Virus record (IMG/VR): IMGVR_UViG_3300028653_000032
Span: 1-40,279 of that record
DNA from: a virus
DNA: 40,279 nucleotides
Reading direction: 5' to 3' (one strand)
Position numbers and translations under genes: made by a program. The notes under the pieces are model-generated. The model saw only the letters and a program-made list of their open reading frames with translations, made no database searches and was not told the DNA's origin. Positions 16,498 through 24,365 of this stretch are shown in pieces (the first letter of the stretch is position 1; the number at the start of each line of letters is the position of its first letter).

Positions 16498-16522
16498 TTT
16501 TAAATAACAAGGGAGGATTTGT

Positions 16523-17020
16523 ATGATTGCCCAGGAACAAGTTTTAGAAAGAAGAGGTCTTTACTGCACGAACTGCGGTAATAAAGTTGAATCTGCAAGA
16601 ATGTTTACCGGGCCAGATTTGTTTAATAATCCAAACGAGATAAAACTTCATGAGCTATGTGCTTTCTGTGTAGCAGTATTTAAGAGTCTTATTCCTTCCA
16701 AAAAAACCGAAACAATAATCGAAAATGGAAAACCTATACTAAAAACAAAACAAAGAAAGCCGCGCAACAATCAAGGTACAACGTATTTGCTTGATATTAT
16801 TTTCAAAGAAGAAAAAAGCGAAACCTTGAGAATGTTTCGGCATAGACTCTATGCCACTAAGTCTAACACGGAAAACCCTAAGCTCAAAGAGGCGCTTATG
16901 GGAAAAATTGAGGAATTGCGTCAAGAGCTTATAAGACGCAAAGATTATTTCAAAGGAGGAATAGCGGGCAAGAAATGGCAAGACAAAAAAGAAAAATTAA
17001 AAGGAGAAGATAATGAATAA
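16523..17020 (+). CDS. Zinc-finger protein with LRMFRH helical motif
   Basis: The 165-residue protein has an N-terminal zinc-ribbon-like site (YCTNCGNKVE … HELCAFCVAV; CxxC…CxxC) and a basic stretch (KTKQRKPRNNQG). A C-terminal helical motif (LRMFRHRLYATK … IEELRQELIRRK) is shared with the 15932 gene. GGGAGG at 16511-16516 is the ribosome site. It overlaps queC by eight bases. A regulatory or nucleic-acid-binding role is plausible but unproven. Confidence 0.75.
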   Translation: MIAQEQVLERRGLYCTNCGNKVESARMFTGPDLFNNPNEIKLHELCAFCVAVFKSLIPSKKTETIIENGKPILKTKQRKPRNNQGTTYLLDIIFKEEKSETLRMFRHRLYATKSNTENPKLKEALMGKIEELRQELIRRKDYFKGGIAGKKWQDKKEKLKGEDNE

Positions 17021-17687
17021 AAGAGCATTGGTTTTATTGTCAGGCGGACTTGACTCAACAACGTGTCTATTTTGGGCGAAAGAAAGATTTGATCATGTAA
17101 CAGCTTTGACTATAAACTATGGACAAAAACATGCCATAGAACTTGAGTGTGCGGCAAGATCCGCCTCTGATTATGCAGATGCTGCCATTACACTTAATCT
17201 TGATATTTTAAAACAAATAGGAGATTCGGGGCTTGTTGATTCAAATATAAATGTCAACGATAGACACCGTGGAAATAAGAATCTTCCTGCTTCTTTTGTT
17301 CCAGGGCGTAACATTTTTTTCTTAACAACAGCAGCAGCAGTTGCATACAAAAGAGATATTGATAATATAGTAATTGGTGCCAATCAGGTTGATTATTCAG
17401 GATACCCTGATTGTCGAATTGAATTTTTAAATAGTATGCAGGAAACAATAAACCAAGGCCTGGAAAAACATATACAAATACTAGCACCTCTTCTATTTTT
17501 AAACAAAGTTGAAATTATTAAAGAAGGTGAAAGGTTAGGAAAATTTTCCTACATTATGAACGAAACGCATTCGTGCTATAATGGTTCGCGTTGTAAAATG
17601 GAATTTGGTGGACACGGATGCGGTATTTGTGACTCTTGTCGTATAAGGCAAGAAGCATATAAAGAATACCATAAGGGGATAAAATAA
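17013..17687 (+). CDS. queC: 7-cyano-7-deazaguanine (preQ0) synthase QueC
   Basis: The 224-residue, full-length QueC converts 7-carboxy-7-deazaguanine to preQ0 using ATP and ammonia. Seen: the PP-loop SGGLDSTTC (residues 10-18), INYGQKH, FVPGRN, the substrate motif DYSGYPDCR, and the zinc site with Cys in THSCYNG and HGCGICDSC. It is plain QueC without the amidotransferase fusion (Gat-QueC) some phages use to make archaeosine-like bases. It lies about 5 kb from queD, queE and folE but in the same early transcript direction. Confidence 0.96.
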   Translation: MNKRALVLLSGGLDSTTCLFWAKERFDHVTALTINYGQKHAIELECAARSASDYADAAITLNLDILKQIGDSGLVDSNINVNDRHRGNKNLPASFVPGRNIFFLTTAAAVAYKRDIDNIVIGANQVDYSGYPDCRIEFLNSMQETINQGLEKHIQILAPLLFLNKVEIIKEGERLGKFSYIMNETHSCYNGSRCKMEFGGHGCGICDSCRIRQEAYKEYHKGIK

Positions 17688-18721
17688 TGGCAAAAAGAGA
17701 ATTTACAAATTCAGAATTAAGCTGCTATCAGCAATGTCCTAAAAAGTGGCAGTTTAATTATATTGATAGATTACAGCCAATCAAAACAAAAACAGCTCTA
17801 CAGCTTGGTGATTTGTTTCATCAAGCAATGGCAGATTATTACATGCACAATAGAAGTTCTGCATATTCATTAAATAAGTTTTACGAAAAAATAATCGAAC
17901 TTAAAAAAGACGTTGTTGACGAGTTGCGTCTTGTTGAAATAAATGAAATGTATGAGCTTGGTACCAGCATGCTTTCACGTTATTTTGACTATGCTGCAAT
18001 TAAGGACGATTTTGAAGTAATTGAAATTGAAAAACCTTTCATTGTTCCTATTCTTACCGATAAAAATAAAAAATCAAATAAGTTTATGTATAGGTTTAAA
18101 TGCGATATGCTTATTTTGCGCCGTGGAAAACTTTGGATAAAAGAGTTTAAAACAGCAGTTGCAATAAATACGGATTATCTTTTAAATCTTACACTTGACG
18201 ACCAGGTAAGCCGCTATTGTTTAGGCGTATCAATGGAGCCTTCTTTATTTAAGAAATATGGAAAAGTTGAAGGAGTGCTTTATACAGTAGTAAAAAAATC
18301 AATTCCTTCTATTCCTGAAATCCTTAAAAATGGAGAGCTTTCAAAGAATAAAGCAATAAATACAACGTACGAGATATATTTAAACACAATTAAAAAACAT
18401 GGCCTGAACGAAAGCAATTACACAGAAATACTTGAAATACTTAAACAAAAAGGGAATACTTTTGTTTTTCGTGATGAAGTGTTGCGCACACAGAAAGACT
18501 TACTTGAAACAAAACAGCATTTGTACAATCTTTGTATTACAATAGCAACAAATCCACCTATATGGAAAAGTCCTTCGCACGATTGTTCTTGGAAATGTTC
18601 TTATCGAAATTTGTGTATTGAAGACTCAGAGTCTTTGCGTAAAGCAGAATATACAATAAGGGATGCGTATCATGCGGAATATGCAGAACCTAAAAAGGAG
18701 GAAAAAATTACCGCAAAATAA
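17687..18721 (+). CDS. PD-(D/E)XK nuclease of the RecB/Cas4-like family with Fe-S Cys cluster
   Basis: The 344-residue protein starts by TAATG coupling to queC. The N-terminus has LSCYQQCPKKWQFNYIDRL and GDLFHQAM, the usual opening of PDDEXK_1 nucleases. The catalytic Asp and ExK are in KCDMLILRRGKLWIKEFKT (about 139-157). The C-terminus has DCSWKCSYRNLC, which with the N-terminal Cys would hold a 4Fe-4S cluster as in Cas4/AddB. Beside the Sak4-like ATPase it probably acts as the exonuclease of a phage recombination module. Confidence 0.88.
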   Translation: MAKREFTNSELSCYQQCPKKWQFNYIDRLQPIKTKTALQLGDLFHQAMADYYMHNRSSAYSLNKFYEKIIELKKDVVDELRLVEINEMYELGTSMLSRYFDYAAIKDDFEVIEIEKPFIVPILTDKNKKSNKFMYRFKCDMLILRRGKLWIKEFKTAVAINTDYLLNLTLDDQVSRYCLGVSMEPSLFKKYGKVEGVLYTVVKKSIPSIPEILKNGELSKNKAINTTYEIYLNTIKKHGLNESNYTEILEILKQKGNTFVFRDEVLRTQKDLLETKQHLYNLCITIATNPPIWKSPSHDCSWKCSYRNLCIEDSESLRKAEYTIRDAYHAEYAEPKKEEKITAK

Positions 18722-18735
18722 ACCTGGGAGGTAAA

Positions 18736-19509
18736 ATGAAAATAGTAAACACATCAGAAGAAAAACCATTTATCAAAATGCTGATATATGGTCAAGCAGG
18801 CGTAGGAAAAACAGTATTTGCTTCAACGGCACCGAAACCATTGTTTGTTGTATGCGATACAGGAACTTTATCTATAAAAGATAAAAAAATAGACAAAGTA
18901 AATGTTGAAACATTTGATGATGTAATGGACGTTTATAGCCAGCTAAAGTCTGGAGCGTTTCCTCAGTATCAAACAGTCGTTCTCGACACTCTTGGAAATA
19001 TACAAAAAAAATCAATGGATGCGATACTTGCAAAAAATAGTCATTCTCAGGCAACTATTGCTGACTGGCAGTTAAACATTGAACAGATAAGAAAGTTAGT
19101 TCGTGTGTTTCGCGAACTTCCAATGAATGTAATTATTATCTGTCATGAAATGTTTGTTTCCGACGAATCAACAGGGGAAATAATTCGTATCTCTCCTATG
19201 CTACAAGGAAAGTCTCTTCCAAACGAAGTTAGCGCCTACATGGATATTGTGGGCTATATCGTTGCAAAAGAAAAAGGAAGCGAAGAGGCAAAAAAGGGAG
19301 TTGAAGTTCAACAAAACATGAACAATGTTGAAATACAGAGAATGATTCGCGTTCAACCTAGCGCAAGAATTCCTGTTAAAGACCATTCTGGAAAACTTGG
19401 AACCTGGATAGAGCCAAACTTTGGTTTGATATATCAAAAAGTTTTTGGCGAAACACAAGTAGTAGAAAATAAAAAAGTCGAAATAGAAAGTACAAAAAAG
19501 AAAGGTTAA
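18736..19509 (+). CDS. Sak4-like RecA-fold ATPase (AAA_24), recombination
   Basis: The 257-residue protein has Walker A GQAGVGKT (19-26), DTGTLS after strand 2, Walker B TVVLDTLGNI (about 80), and IICHEMF (about 137) as the sensor strand. This is the AAA_24/Sak4 pattern of phage single-strand annealing ATPases. Its ribosome site, CCTGGGAGG, is the same sequence as that of the tail chaperone gene. It lies between an exonuclease and a DUF669 protein, the usual recombination trio. Confidence 0.87.
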   Translation: MKIVNTSEEKPFIKMLIYGQAGVGKTVFASTAPKPLFVVCDTGTLSIKDKKIDKVNVETFDDVMDVYSQLKSGAFPQYQTVVLDTLGNIQKKSMDAILAKNSHSQATIADWQLNIEQIRKLVRVFRELPMNVIIICHEMFVSDESTGEIIRISPMLQGKSLPNEVSAYMDIVGYIVAKEKGSEEAKKGVEVQQNMNNVEIQRMIRVQPSARIPVKDHSGKLGTWIEPNFGLIYQKVFGETQVVENKKVEIESTKKKG

Positions 19510-19521
19510 ATAGGAGAAAAC

Positions 19522-19965
19522 GTGAAAGCAAACATTGGAGAATTACCTGATTATTCAGACAGCAGTCCTCTTCCGGTTGGGAAGTATCATGTTTCAGTTC
19601 TTACAGCGCATCTTGTTGAATCTGACATGAAAGCACCTTACATAAAAACTGTTTTTGTTGTAAGGGAAGGCCAGCATGAAGGTCGTAAGATTTTTAAAAA
19701 CTTTATCTTTACACAAAAAGCATTACCTTTTATGAAAGGGTTTCTTGTGGCTCTCAATTACGATACAACAGCAGAAGTAAACATTGACCCTAAAGACTGG
19801 ATTGATGAAGAGCTTGCTGTTCGTGTTGTGCATGAAATGGGAACAGGAGAATATGCTGGTAAAATTAAAGTTGAAATTGCTCAATACACAACTTTAAAAG
19901 AAGCAGGATTTACAGTAGCAGGAAAGTTGAACGATATAGATTTCCCAGGCCCTGACGCAAGATAA
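19522..19965 (+). CDS. DUF669-like protein, probable single-strand DNA-binding partner
   Basis: The 147-residue protein starts at GTG 19522 with AGGAG nine bases upstream. The pattern (LPVGKYHVSVLTAHLVES…, VVREGQHEGRKIFKNFIF, FLVALNYD, IDPKDWIDEELAVRVVHE) matches DUF669, found beside Sak4-type ATPases in many phages and thought to bind DNA during recombination or replication. A structured noncoding region follows at once. Confidence 0.78.
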   Translation: MKANIGELPDYSDSSPLPVGKYHVSVLTAHLVESDMKAPYIKTVFVVREGQHEGRKIFKNFIFTQKALPFMKGFLVALNYDTTAEVNIDPKDWIDEELAVRVVHEMGTGEYAGKIKVEIAQYTTLKEAGFTVAGKLNDIDFPGPDAR

Positions 19966-20065
19966 AACAGTTCTTTAATGGCACGGTGGCGTAGTAGCCT
20001 GACAGGTAACTGGCGTAATTTTTAGGCGGGTCCGATTCCCTTAATGCGTGAGTCCTAAAACTGTT
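19966..20065 (+). ncRNA. Candidate structured noncoding RNA, tRNA-like closing geometry
   Basis: AACAGTT (19966-19972) pairs perfectly with AACTGTT (20059-20065), closing about 100 bases. Directly inside the 3' strand, TTAGG (20022-20026) pairs with CCTAA (20054-20058), so the two helices abut as acceptor and T stems do. GGGTCCGATTCCC (20028-20040) forms a T-arm-like loop. TGGCGTA occurs twice (19987 and 20011). No anticodon arm can be drawn, so it is not a normal tRNA. The remaining bases to 20140 hold the ribosome site of the next gene and nothing else I can identify. Confidence 0.5.
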
Positions 20066-20140
20066 ACAATACTAATTGTCCGTGTCTTTAAAGATGTTTA
20101 GAAAAAAAGCAAATAAAAAACAAACTGTAAGGAGCTTAAA

Positions 20141-20476
20141 ATGAGTGACAAACGCTGGAAACAGGTGGAAAGACAGCTTGCAAAGGAGTTCGCGACACAA
20201 CGAACAGCATTAAGCGGTTCAAACTCAAAAATTACACATAGCGACACTCTGCACGATAGTTTATTTTTTGAGGTAAAGTTTCGTAAAAGACACGCAGTCT
20301 TACAGCTATTTGAAGCAACAGAGATTCTTGCAAAAAAAGAGAATAAAATTCCTGTCGTATGTTTAAAACAATCTAAAACACAGGGATTTTTTATTCTATG
20401 CAGACTGGAGCATTTGGCGCAGTTAGGAATAATTAAACGAACCGCAGAAGTTCAAAATAATGAAATAGTAAAATAG
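20141..20476 (+). CDS. Small PD-(D/E)XK endonuclease, Holliday-junction-resolvase-like
   Basis: The 111-residue protein opens KQVERQLAKEFATQRTALSG and has HSDTLHDSLFFEVKFRKRHA, the Asp and ExK of a PD-(D/E)XK core, then IPVVCLKQ. Archaeal-type resolvases and related phage nucleases share this layout. It probably resolves branched phage DNA before packaging. AAGGAG precedes the ATG. Exact specificity is not clear. Confidence 0.78.
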   Translation: MSDKRWKQVERQLAKEFATQRTALSGSNSKITHSDTLHDSLFFEVKFRKRHAVLQLFEATEILAKKENKIPVVCLKQSKTQGFFILCRLEHLAQLGIIKRTAEVQNNEIVK

Positions 20477-20486
20477 GAGCATTAAA

Positions 20487-20837
20487 ATGGAATCTTTTTC
20501 ATTACAAGAAAAACAAGAACTTGAAAAATTAAAAAACCAGGTTAAGTATTGTTTAAAAAACTATCCTGGAACAAGGGATTGCGACAAGCAACTAGTTTGG
20601 ACAGTATGGAAAAAATTTTACAATATTCCTGATGAAATACATTATCTTCAATATTATGGATTGCCAAAAGAAACAAGCATAACACGCTTACGCAGAGCAA
20701 TTCAAAATCATCCGCTTTTTCCTCTTTATTTACCAACAAGAGAAGAAGTGGCTCGCTATCGCAAAATAAACATGATAAAATGGAAAGAATATATGCAATA
20801 CTCTCCAGTTCTTCCAGGCACCAAAGGGAGCAATTAA
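20487..20837 (+). CDS. Conserved phage protein of unknown function
   Basis: The 116-residue helical protein has the pattern LEKLKNQVKYCLKNYPGTRDCDKQL … SITRLRRAIQN … YLPTREEVARYRKINMIKWKEY, common in phage replication regions next to small nucleases, with no known function that I can name. It ends in a TAATG overlap with the replication initiator gene, so the two are translationally coupled. Confidence 0.7.
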   Translation: MESFSLQEKQELEKLKNQVKYCLKNYPGTRDCDKQLVWTVWKKFYNIPDEIHYLQYYGLPKETSITRLRRAIQNHPLFPLYLPTREEVARYRKINMIKWKEYMQYSPVLPGTKGSN

Positions 20838-21568
20838 TGGAAAAGTTTTTCGGTATTACAAATTTTACAAGCTACCAACATTACAAGGAAAGAGATATTA
20901 CAAGTTGGATAAAATTATATTTTAAAATTCTTGATGATTATAAAGTTATTCAACTTGAAGACAATGAAAGATGGATATTTGTGGGCCTTCTTTTGTTAGC
21001 TGGTAAAAACGGCAATAATATACCTGCGGATTATATGTACATAGCGGAACAGATTTGTCACAGAAACAGCAGAAACAGTATAGAAAAAACAATTCAAAAA
21101 CTCATTCAGTTTAACTTGCTTTATGAGAAAAGTCTAGATGTTGTCAAGAGTGTGTCTACTCCTATAAGAGTAGATAAGAGTAGATTAGATAAGAAAGATA
21201 TATATATACTTGTTTTAGAACACTGGAACGCACAGGGCTTAGTTAAGCATATAAAGATAAACGATAGAATAGTAAAAAAAATTGATGCAAGATTAAACGA
21301 CGGATATTCAATTGAAAAAATTAAAGAAGTAATTCAAAATTATTCAACTATTGTAAAAGGAGAACAATATTATTTCAATTACAAATGGACTCTTTGGGAT
21401 TTTCTTCAAAGAGGTTTCGAGAAATTTAAAGATATCGATATTGCGAAAAACAATTTTGCAAAATTTGGTTTAAAAACTCAACTCGCTGCAACAAAAGGAA
21501 AATATAGTGACATTGGAAAAATCTCAAACGATAACACAAAGGACAATAAAGATGATGCAAAGCAATAA
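20837..21568 (+). CDS. Replication initiator / replisome-organiser-like protein
   Basis: ATG 20837 (243 residues) has AAGGGAG upstream and overlaps the previous stop; an upstream in-frame ATG at 20780 would lie inside that gene. The N-terminal half (about 15-110) looks like a winged helix. The C-terminal half has the phage pattern GYSIEKIKEVIQNYSTIVKGEQYYFNYKWTL split around WDFLQRGFEKF, seen in replisome organisers. The linker codes TPIRVDKSRLDKK, and its DNA is an iteron cluster (21155-21193). Origins inside initiator genes are common. The next gene encodes a DnaC-like loader. Confidence 0.78.
   Translation: MEKFFGITNFTSYQHYKERDITSWIKLYFKILDDYKVIQLEDNERWIFVGLLLLAGKNGNNIPADYMYIAEQICHRNSRNSIEKTIQKLIQFNLLYEKSLDVVKSVSTPIRVDKSRLDKKDIYILVLEHWNAQGLVKHIKINDRIVKKIDARLNDGYSIEKIKEVIQNYSTIVKGEQYYFNYKWTLWDFLQRGFEKFKDIDIAKNNFAKFGLKTQLAATKGKYSDIGKISNDNTKDNKDDAKQ
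21155..21193 (+). repeat. Iteron cluster inside the initiator gene, probable origin of replication
   Basis: TCTACTC (21155-21161) and GAGTAGA (21168-21174) form an inverted repeat around CTATAA. Two copies of AGAGTAGAT(A/T) follow at 21167-21176 and 21177-21186. The 25 bases at 21161-21185 are identical to 30980-31004 in the noncoding region before the late promoter. Confidence 0.65.
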
Positions 21569-22226
21569 TAATCCTCACGACCCATATAGGCTCTGTGCTG
21601 TTTGTAAAGAAAGACATCTCTTTGACGGCCAGTTGTGCAATAGGTGTGCAAAAGTGTTTTCTTTGGAAATTGTAATTCCTTTCGGATGCAGAAATTTTAA
21701 TTTTGAGAATTTTAAAATAACACCTGCAAATCAAAACGCTTATCAAAAAGCAAAAGCATTTACTTCTATAAATAAATCTCTTTTTATATTTGGGAAAGAA
21801 ACAGGCTGCGGAAAAACACATCTTCAAATTTCAAGTCTAAGAGAAAGTTTAAAACAATTTAAAAAAAGTAAATATATAAATTATACTGAACTTGTATTAC
21901 TTGAAAGAAAACAATATCAAACAAAAGAAGACGCAGCAGCAGAAACAATAGATGAATGCTTAAACTGTAAAAGATTGTATATAGACGATTTATTTGCTGA
22001 AAGAATAACAGAACAATCATTGCAAGTTTTATATTCGATTTTAGATAATGCAATACTAAACGCAAAACCGCAAATATTTTTGACAAGTAATTTTACACTT
22101 GAGCAAATAGGAGATAAAGCAGATAGAATTGCAAGTAGAATTGTTCGTCTTTGCGGAACAGAAAACATTATTGCAAATATGGAAAACGATTGGAGTTTGA
22201 AAAATAAGGGAGGAAAAATTGGATAA
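21552..22226 (+). CDS. DnaC-like helicase loader with N-terminal zinc finger
   Basis: I chose ATG 21552 (224 residues), which has AAAGGA eight bases upstream; an earlier in-frame ATG lies inside the initiator gene. It has a zinc site (LCAVCKERHL…LCNRCAKVF), Walker A IFGKETGCGKTHL, Walker B RLYIDDLFAE and the sensor FLTSNFT. This is the DnaC/IstB AAA+ pattern. It would load the DnaB-like helicase encoded at 26806. Its end overlaps queD. Confidence 0.88.
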   Translation: MMQSNNNPHDPYRLCAVCKERHLFDGQLCNRCAKVFSLEIVIPFGCRNFNFENFKITPANQNAYQKAKAFTSINKSLFIFGKETGCGKTHLQISSLRESLKQFKKSKYINYTELVLLERKQYQTKEDAAAETIDECLNCKRLYIDDLFAERITEQSLQVLYSILDNAILNAKPQIFLTSNFTLEQIGDKADRIASRIVRLCGTENIIANMENDWSLKNKGGKIG

Positions 22227-22578
22227 AGATATTGTAACATTAAGCGTTAAACATCACTTTGACGCTGCACATTTTTTAAGGGACTACAAGGGAGCTTGTT
22301 CGAATTTGCATGGCCATAGATGGACAGTCAATATTTCAGTTATTGGAAAAGTAGACCCAAAAACTGGCATGCTAATTGATTTTAAAAAAGTAAAAGAAGT
22401 GATTGATGTGCTTGACCATAAATGTCTCAACGAAATTATTCCAGAAAATCCTACGGCAGAAAATATTGCAAAGAGAATATTGTTTGCAGTAAAAGATTTA
22501 ATACCAGGAACTCAGCAGGGTTTTGTTAGAGTAAAACTGTTTGAAACACCTGAAACTTCAGTGGAGGTACAATGTTAA
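22219..22578 (+). CDS. queD: 6-carboxy-5,6,7,8-tetrahydropterin synthase QueD
   Basis: The 119-residue protein starts at TTG 22219 with AGGGAGG five bases upstream. It makes 6-carboxytetrahydropterin from dihydroneopterin triphosphate. Zinc ligands are His18 (FDAAHF) and His31 and His33 (HGH). The catalytic Cys27 is in CSNLHGH, the CxxxHGH form that marks QueD rather than classic PTPS. LDHKCLN and ETPETSVEV supply the catalytic His and Glu. It overlaps genes on both sides. Confidence 0.95.
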   Translation: MDKDIVTLSVKHHFDAAHFLRDYKGACSNLHGHRWTVNISVIGKVDPKTGMLIDFKKVKEVIDVLDHKCLNEIIPENPTAENIAKRILFAVKDLIPGTQQGFVRVKLFETPETSVEVQC

Positions 22579-23183
22579 AAATTCAAGAAATTTTTGTAAG
22601 CGTACAGGGAGAGGGATTAAATATAGGTATTCCAATGACATTTATTCGTTTGCATGGATGCTCTATGGGTTGTAATTTTTGTGATACAAAAGAGACATGG
22701 AAAAGTGATATTTACAAAGAAATGCCAATACATGAAATAATGACCGCAGTTCTTGCACACAAAGTGCGCTGGGCTTGCATAACAGGCGGAGAACCAATGG
22801 AACAAGATATAATGGAGCTTATCTTAGCATTAAAGGCCGCAGGAATAGCTGTAGCTTTAGAAACCAACGGCTCTATTTTTAATCAAGAAATAATAGAAGA
22901 ATGCAATTGGGTAGCAGTAAGTCCAAAAGGAGTAATTCCTGAACAATGGAAAGATTTTAGCTATATCGATGAAATGAAAATTGTTATTCAAAAAGGAAAC
23001 GTGAACGAATTTATTCAAGTCTGGAGCTTTTTAAGAGAAAACGAAGTTTTGCTTTCAACTCCATTATTTTTACAGCCTTGCAATAATGATAAAGATATAG
23101 CTTCTCGTATTTGCGATTTTGTAATTGGAAATCCGTGGTTTCGTTTAGGTTATCAGATGCACAAAAGCTATCAATTAAGATAA
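22572..23183 (+). CDS. queE: 7-carboxy-7-deazaguanine synthase QueE (radical SAM)
   Basis: The 203-residue protein has the radical-SAM site CSMGCNFC (Cys30, 34, 37; CxxxCxxC), VQGEGLNIG at the N-terminus, ITGGEPMEQ and ALETNGS. It rearranges carboxytetrahydropterin to 7-carboxy-7-deazaguanine. TGGAGG is at 22561-22566 within queD, and the ATG lies in the last codons of queD, so translation is coupled. Confidence 0.95.
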   Translation: MLKIQEIFVSVQGEGLNIGIPMTFIRLHGCSMGCNFCDTKETWKSDIYKEMPIHEIMTAVLAHKVRWACITGGEPMEQDIMELILALKAAGIAVALETNGSIFNQEIIEECNWVAVSPKGVIPEQWKDFSYIDEMKIVIQKGNVNEFIQVWSFLRENEVLLSTPLFLQPCNNDKDIASRICDFVIGNPWFRLGYQMHKSYQLR

Positions 23184-23192
23184 GGAGAAATA

Positions 23193-24041
23193 ATGGAAAT
23201 TAAAAATCTTACATTTGAAGATGTTCGTTTGCAGATTATAAAAAAGGGCCTGCTGGATATAGTAAAAAACAAAAAGATATATGGAGTTCCCCGCGGCGGT
23301 TCTTGTGTAGCATTAATGCTGCACAGTGCAACACTTGTAAATATTCCAGAAGAAGCAGATATTATTGTTGATGATATAATTGATTCTGGAAAAACAAGAG
23401 ATAAATATTTTCTTTTATATCCCCATATTCCTTTTTATTCTTTATATGAAAAATCAAGCGCATGGTTACATTTTCCTTGGGAGCATAATGCTGAATGCGA
23501 CATACAAGATACAGTCATAAGACAACTTGAGTTTTTAGGAGAAAATGCCGCGAGAGAAGGCCTTGTAGAAACACCAAGCAGAGTTGTTAGAAGTTGGGAA
23601 AAACTATATGGAGGATATAACGAGAAGCCTGAAGAAATACTTTCAAAAACATTTACACAGCAATATGACGAAGTTGTTCTTTTGAAAGATATTGAATTGT
23701 ATTCGACCTGCGAGCATCATATGCTTCCATTTTTTGGAAAATGTCATATTGCTTATTTGCCTAATGATAAAATTGTAGGTATTTCAAAACTGGCCAGATT
23801 GATGGAATGTTTTGCAAGACGCCTGCAAATACAGGAAAGGCTTGTAAATCAAATTGCCGATGCTTTACAGGAACATCTTAAACCAAAAGGTGTTGCTGTG
23901 ATTGTAGAAGCACAGCATTTCTGTATGACTAGCAGGGGTGTTGAAAAACAGCGCAGCAAAATGGTTACATCTGCCTTAAGAGGTGTATTTCTTGAAAATT
24001 CAACTGCCAGAAAAGAATTACTTGATTTAATAAAATCATAG
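23193..24041 (+). CDS. folE: Phosphoribosyltransferase-like domain fused to GTP cyclohydrolase I (FolE)
   Basis: The 282-residue protein has two domains. Residues about 1-100 look like a compact purine phosphoribosyltransferase: IYGVPRGGSC (pyrophosphate loop), IIVDDIIDSGKTRD (PRPP loop, about 57-70) and LHFPWE, as in Gpt-type enzymes. Residues about 101-282 are GTP cyclohydrolase I with LVETPSRV, STCEHHMLPF and AQHFCMTSRG (zinc Cys, His, Cys) and QRSKMVTSA. FolE makes dihydroneopterin triphosphate, the QueD substrate. The first domain may feed guanine nucleotide to FolE or act on a deazapurine; this is inference. Confidence 0.9.
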   Translation: MEIKNLTFEDVRLQIIKKGLLDIVKNKKIYGVPRGGSCVALMLHSATLVNIPEEADIIVDDIIDSGKTRDKYFLLYPHIPFYSLYEKSSAWLHFPWEHNAECDIQDTVIRQLEFLGENAAREGLVETPSRVVRSWEKLYGGYNEKPEEILSKTFTQQYDEVVLLKDIELYSTCEHHMLPFFGKCHIAYLPNDKIVGISKLARLMECFARRLQIQERLVNQIADALQEHLKPKGVAVIVEAQHFCMTSRGVEKQRSKMVTSALRGVFLENSTARKELLDLIKS

Positions 24042-24050
24042 GAGATAAAA

Positions 24051-24365
24051 ATGAAAGTAATAGCAATTGATATTGATGGAATACTTACAGTTAAAGATGA
24101 AATATCAGCAAAAGAGTACGATAAAATGACAACACTTGATTTAGAAAAAAAGTACAGGCAATGTGTTCCAAATAAAGAAGCCATAAAGAACTGTAATAAA
24201 TTTTATCAGCATAACACTGTATTTCTTTATACTTGTCGTGATTATAGATTTTTTGATATTACTGTTCAATGGTTAAATGAGAACAATGTAGCATACCATT
24301 CTTTAATAATGAATAAACCTTATTATGATATAATTTTTGATGATAAGGCGGTTAATGTTCTATGA
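24051..24365 (+). CDS. Small HAD-like phosphatase
   Basis: The 104-residue protein has HAD motif I at IDIDGILTV (Asp7, Asp9), FLYTCRDYRF in the motif II region, and DIIFDDKAVNVL as motif IV. There is no cap domain, so it resembles T4-PNK-type phosphatase or nucleotidase folds. It lies between folE and the dpdA-like gene and overlaps the latter (ATGA), suggesting work on a nucleotide or DNA end tied to the modification pathway. Substrate unknown. Confidence 0.75.
   Translation: MKVIAIDIDGILTVKDEISAKEYDKMTTLDLEKKYRQCVPNKEAIKNCNKFYQHNTVFLYTCRDYRFFDITVQWLNENNVAYHSLIMNKPYYDIIFDDKAVNVL

Noticed and set aside
16380-16500. preQ1 riboswitch before queC
   Set aside because: The small hairpin with C-rich loop and A-rich tail of known preQ1 classes was not found; the leader fits a plain hairpin plus terminator better.
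19975-20060. Ordinary tRNA gene
   Set aside because: There is a T-loop-like TCCGATT and a D-loop-like AGGTAA, but no anticodon arm or seven-pair acceptor in the right places.
22219-22578. Classic 6-pyruvoyl-tetrahydropterin synthase
   Set aside because: The CxxxHGH form and the linkage to QueE, QueC and FolE indicate QueD.
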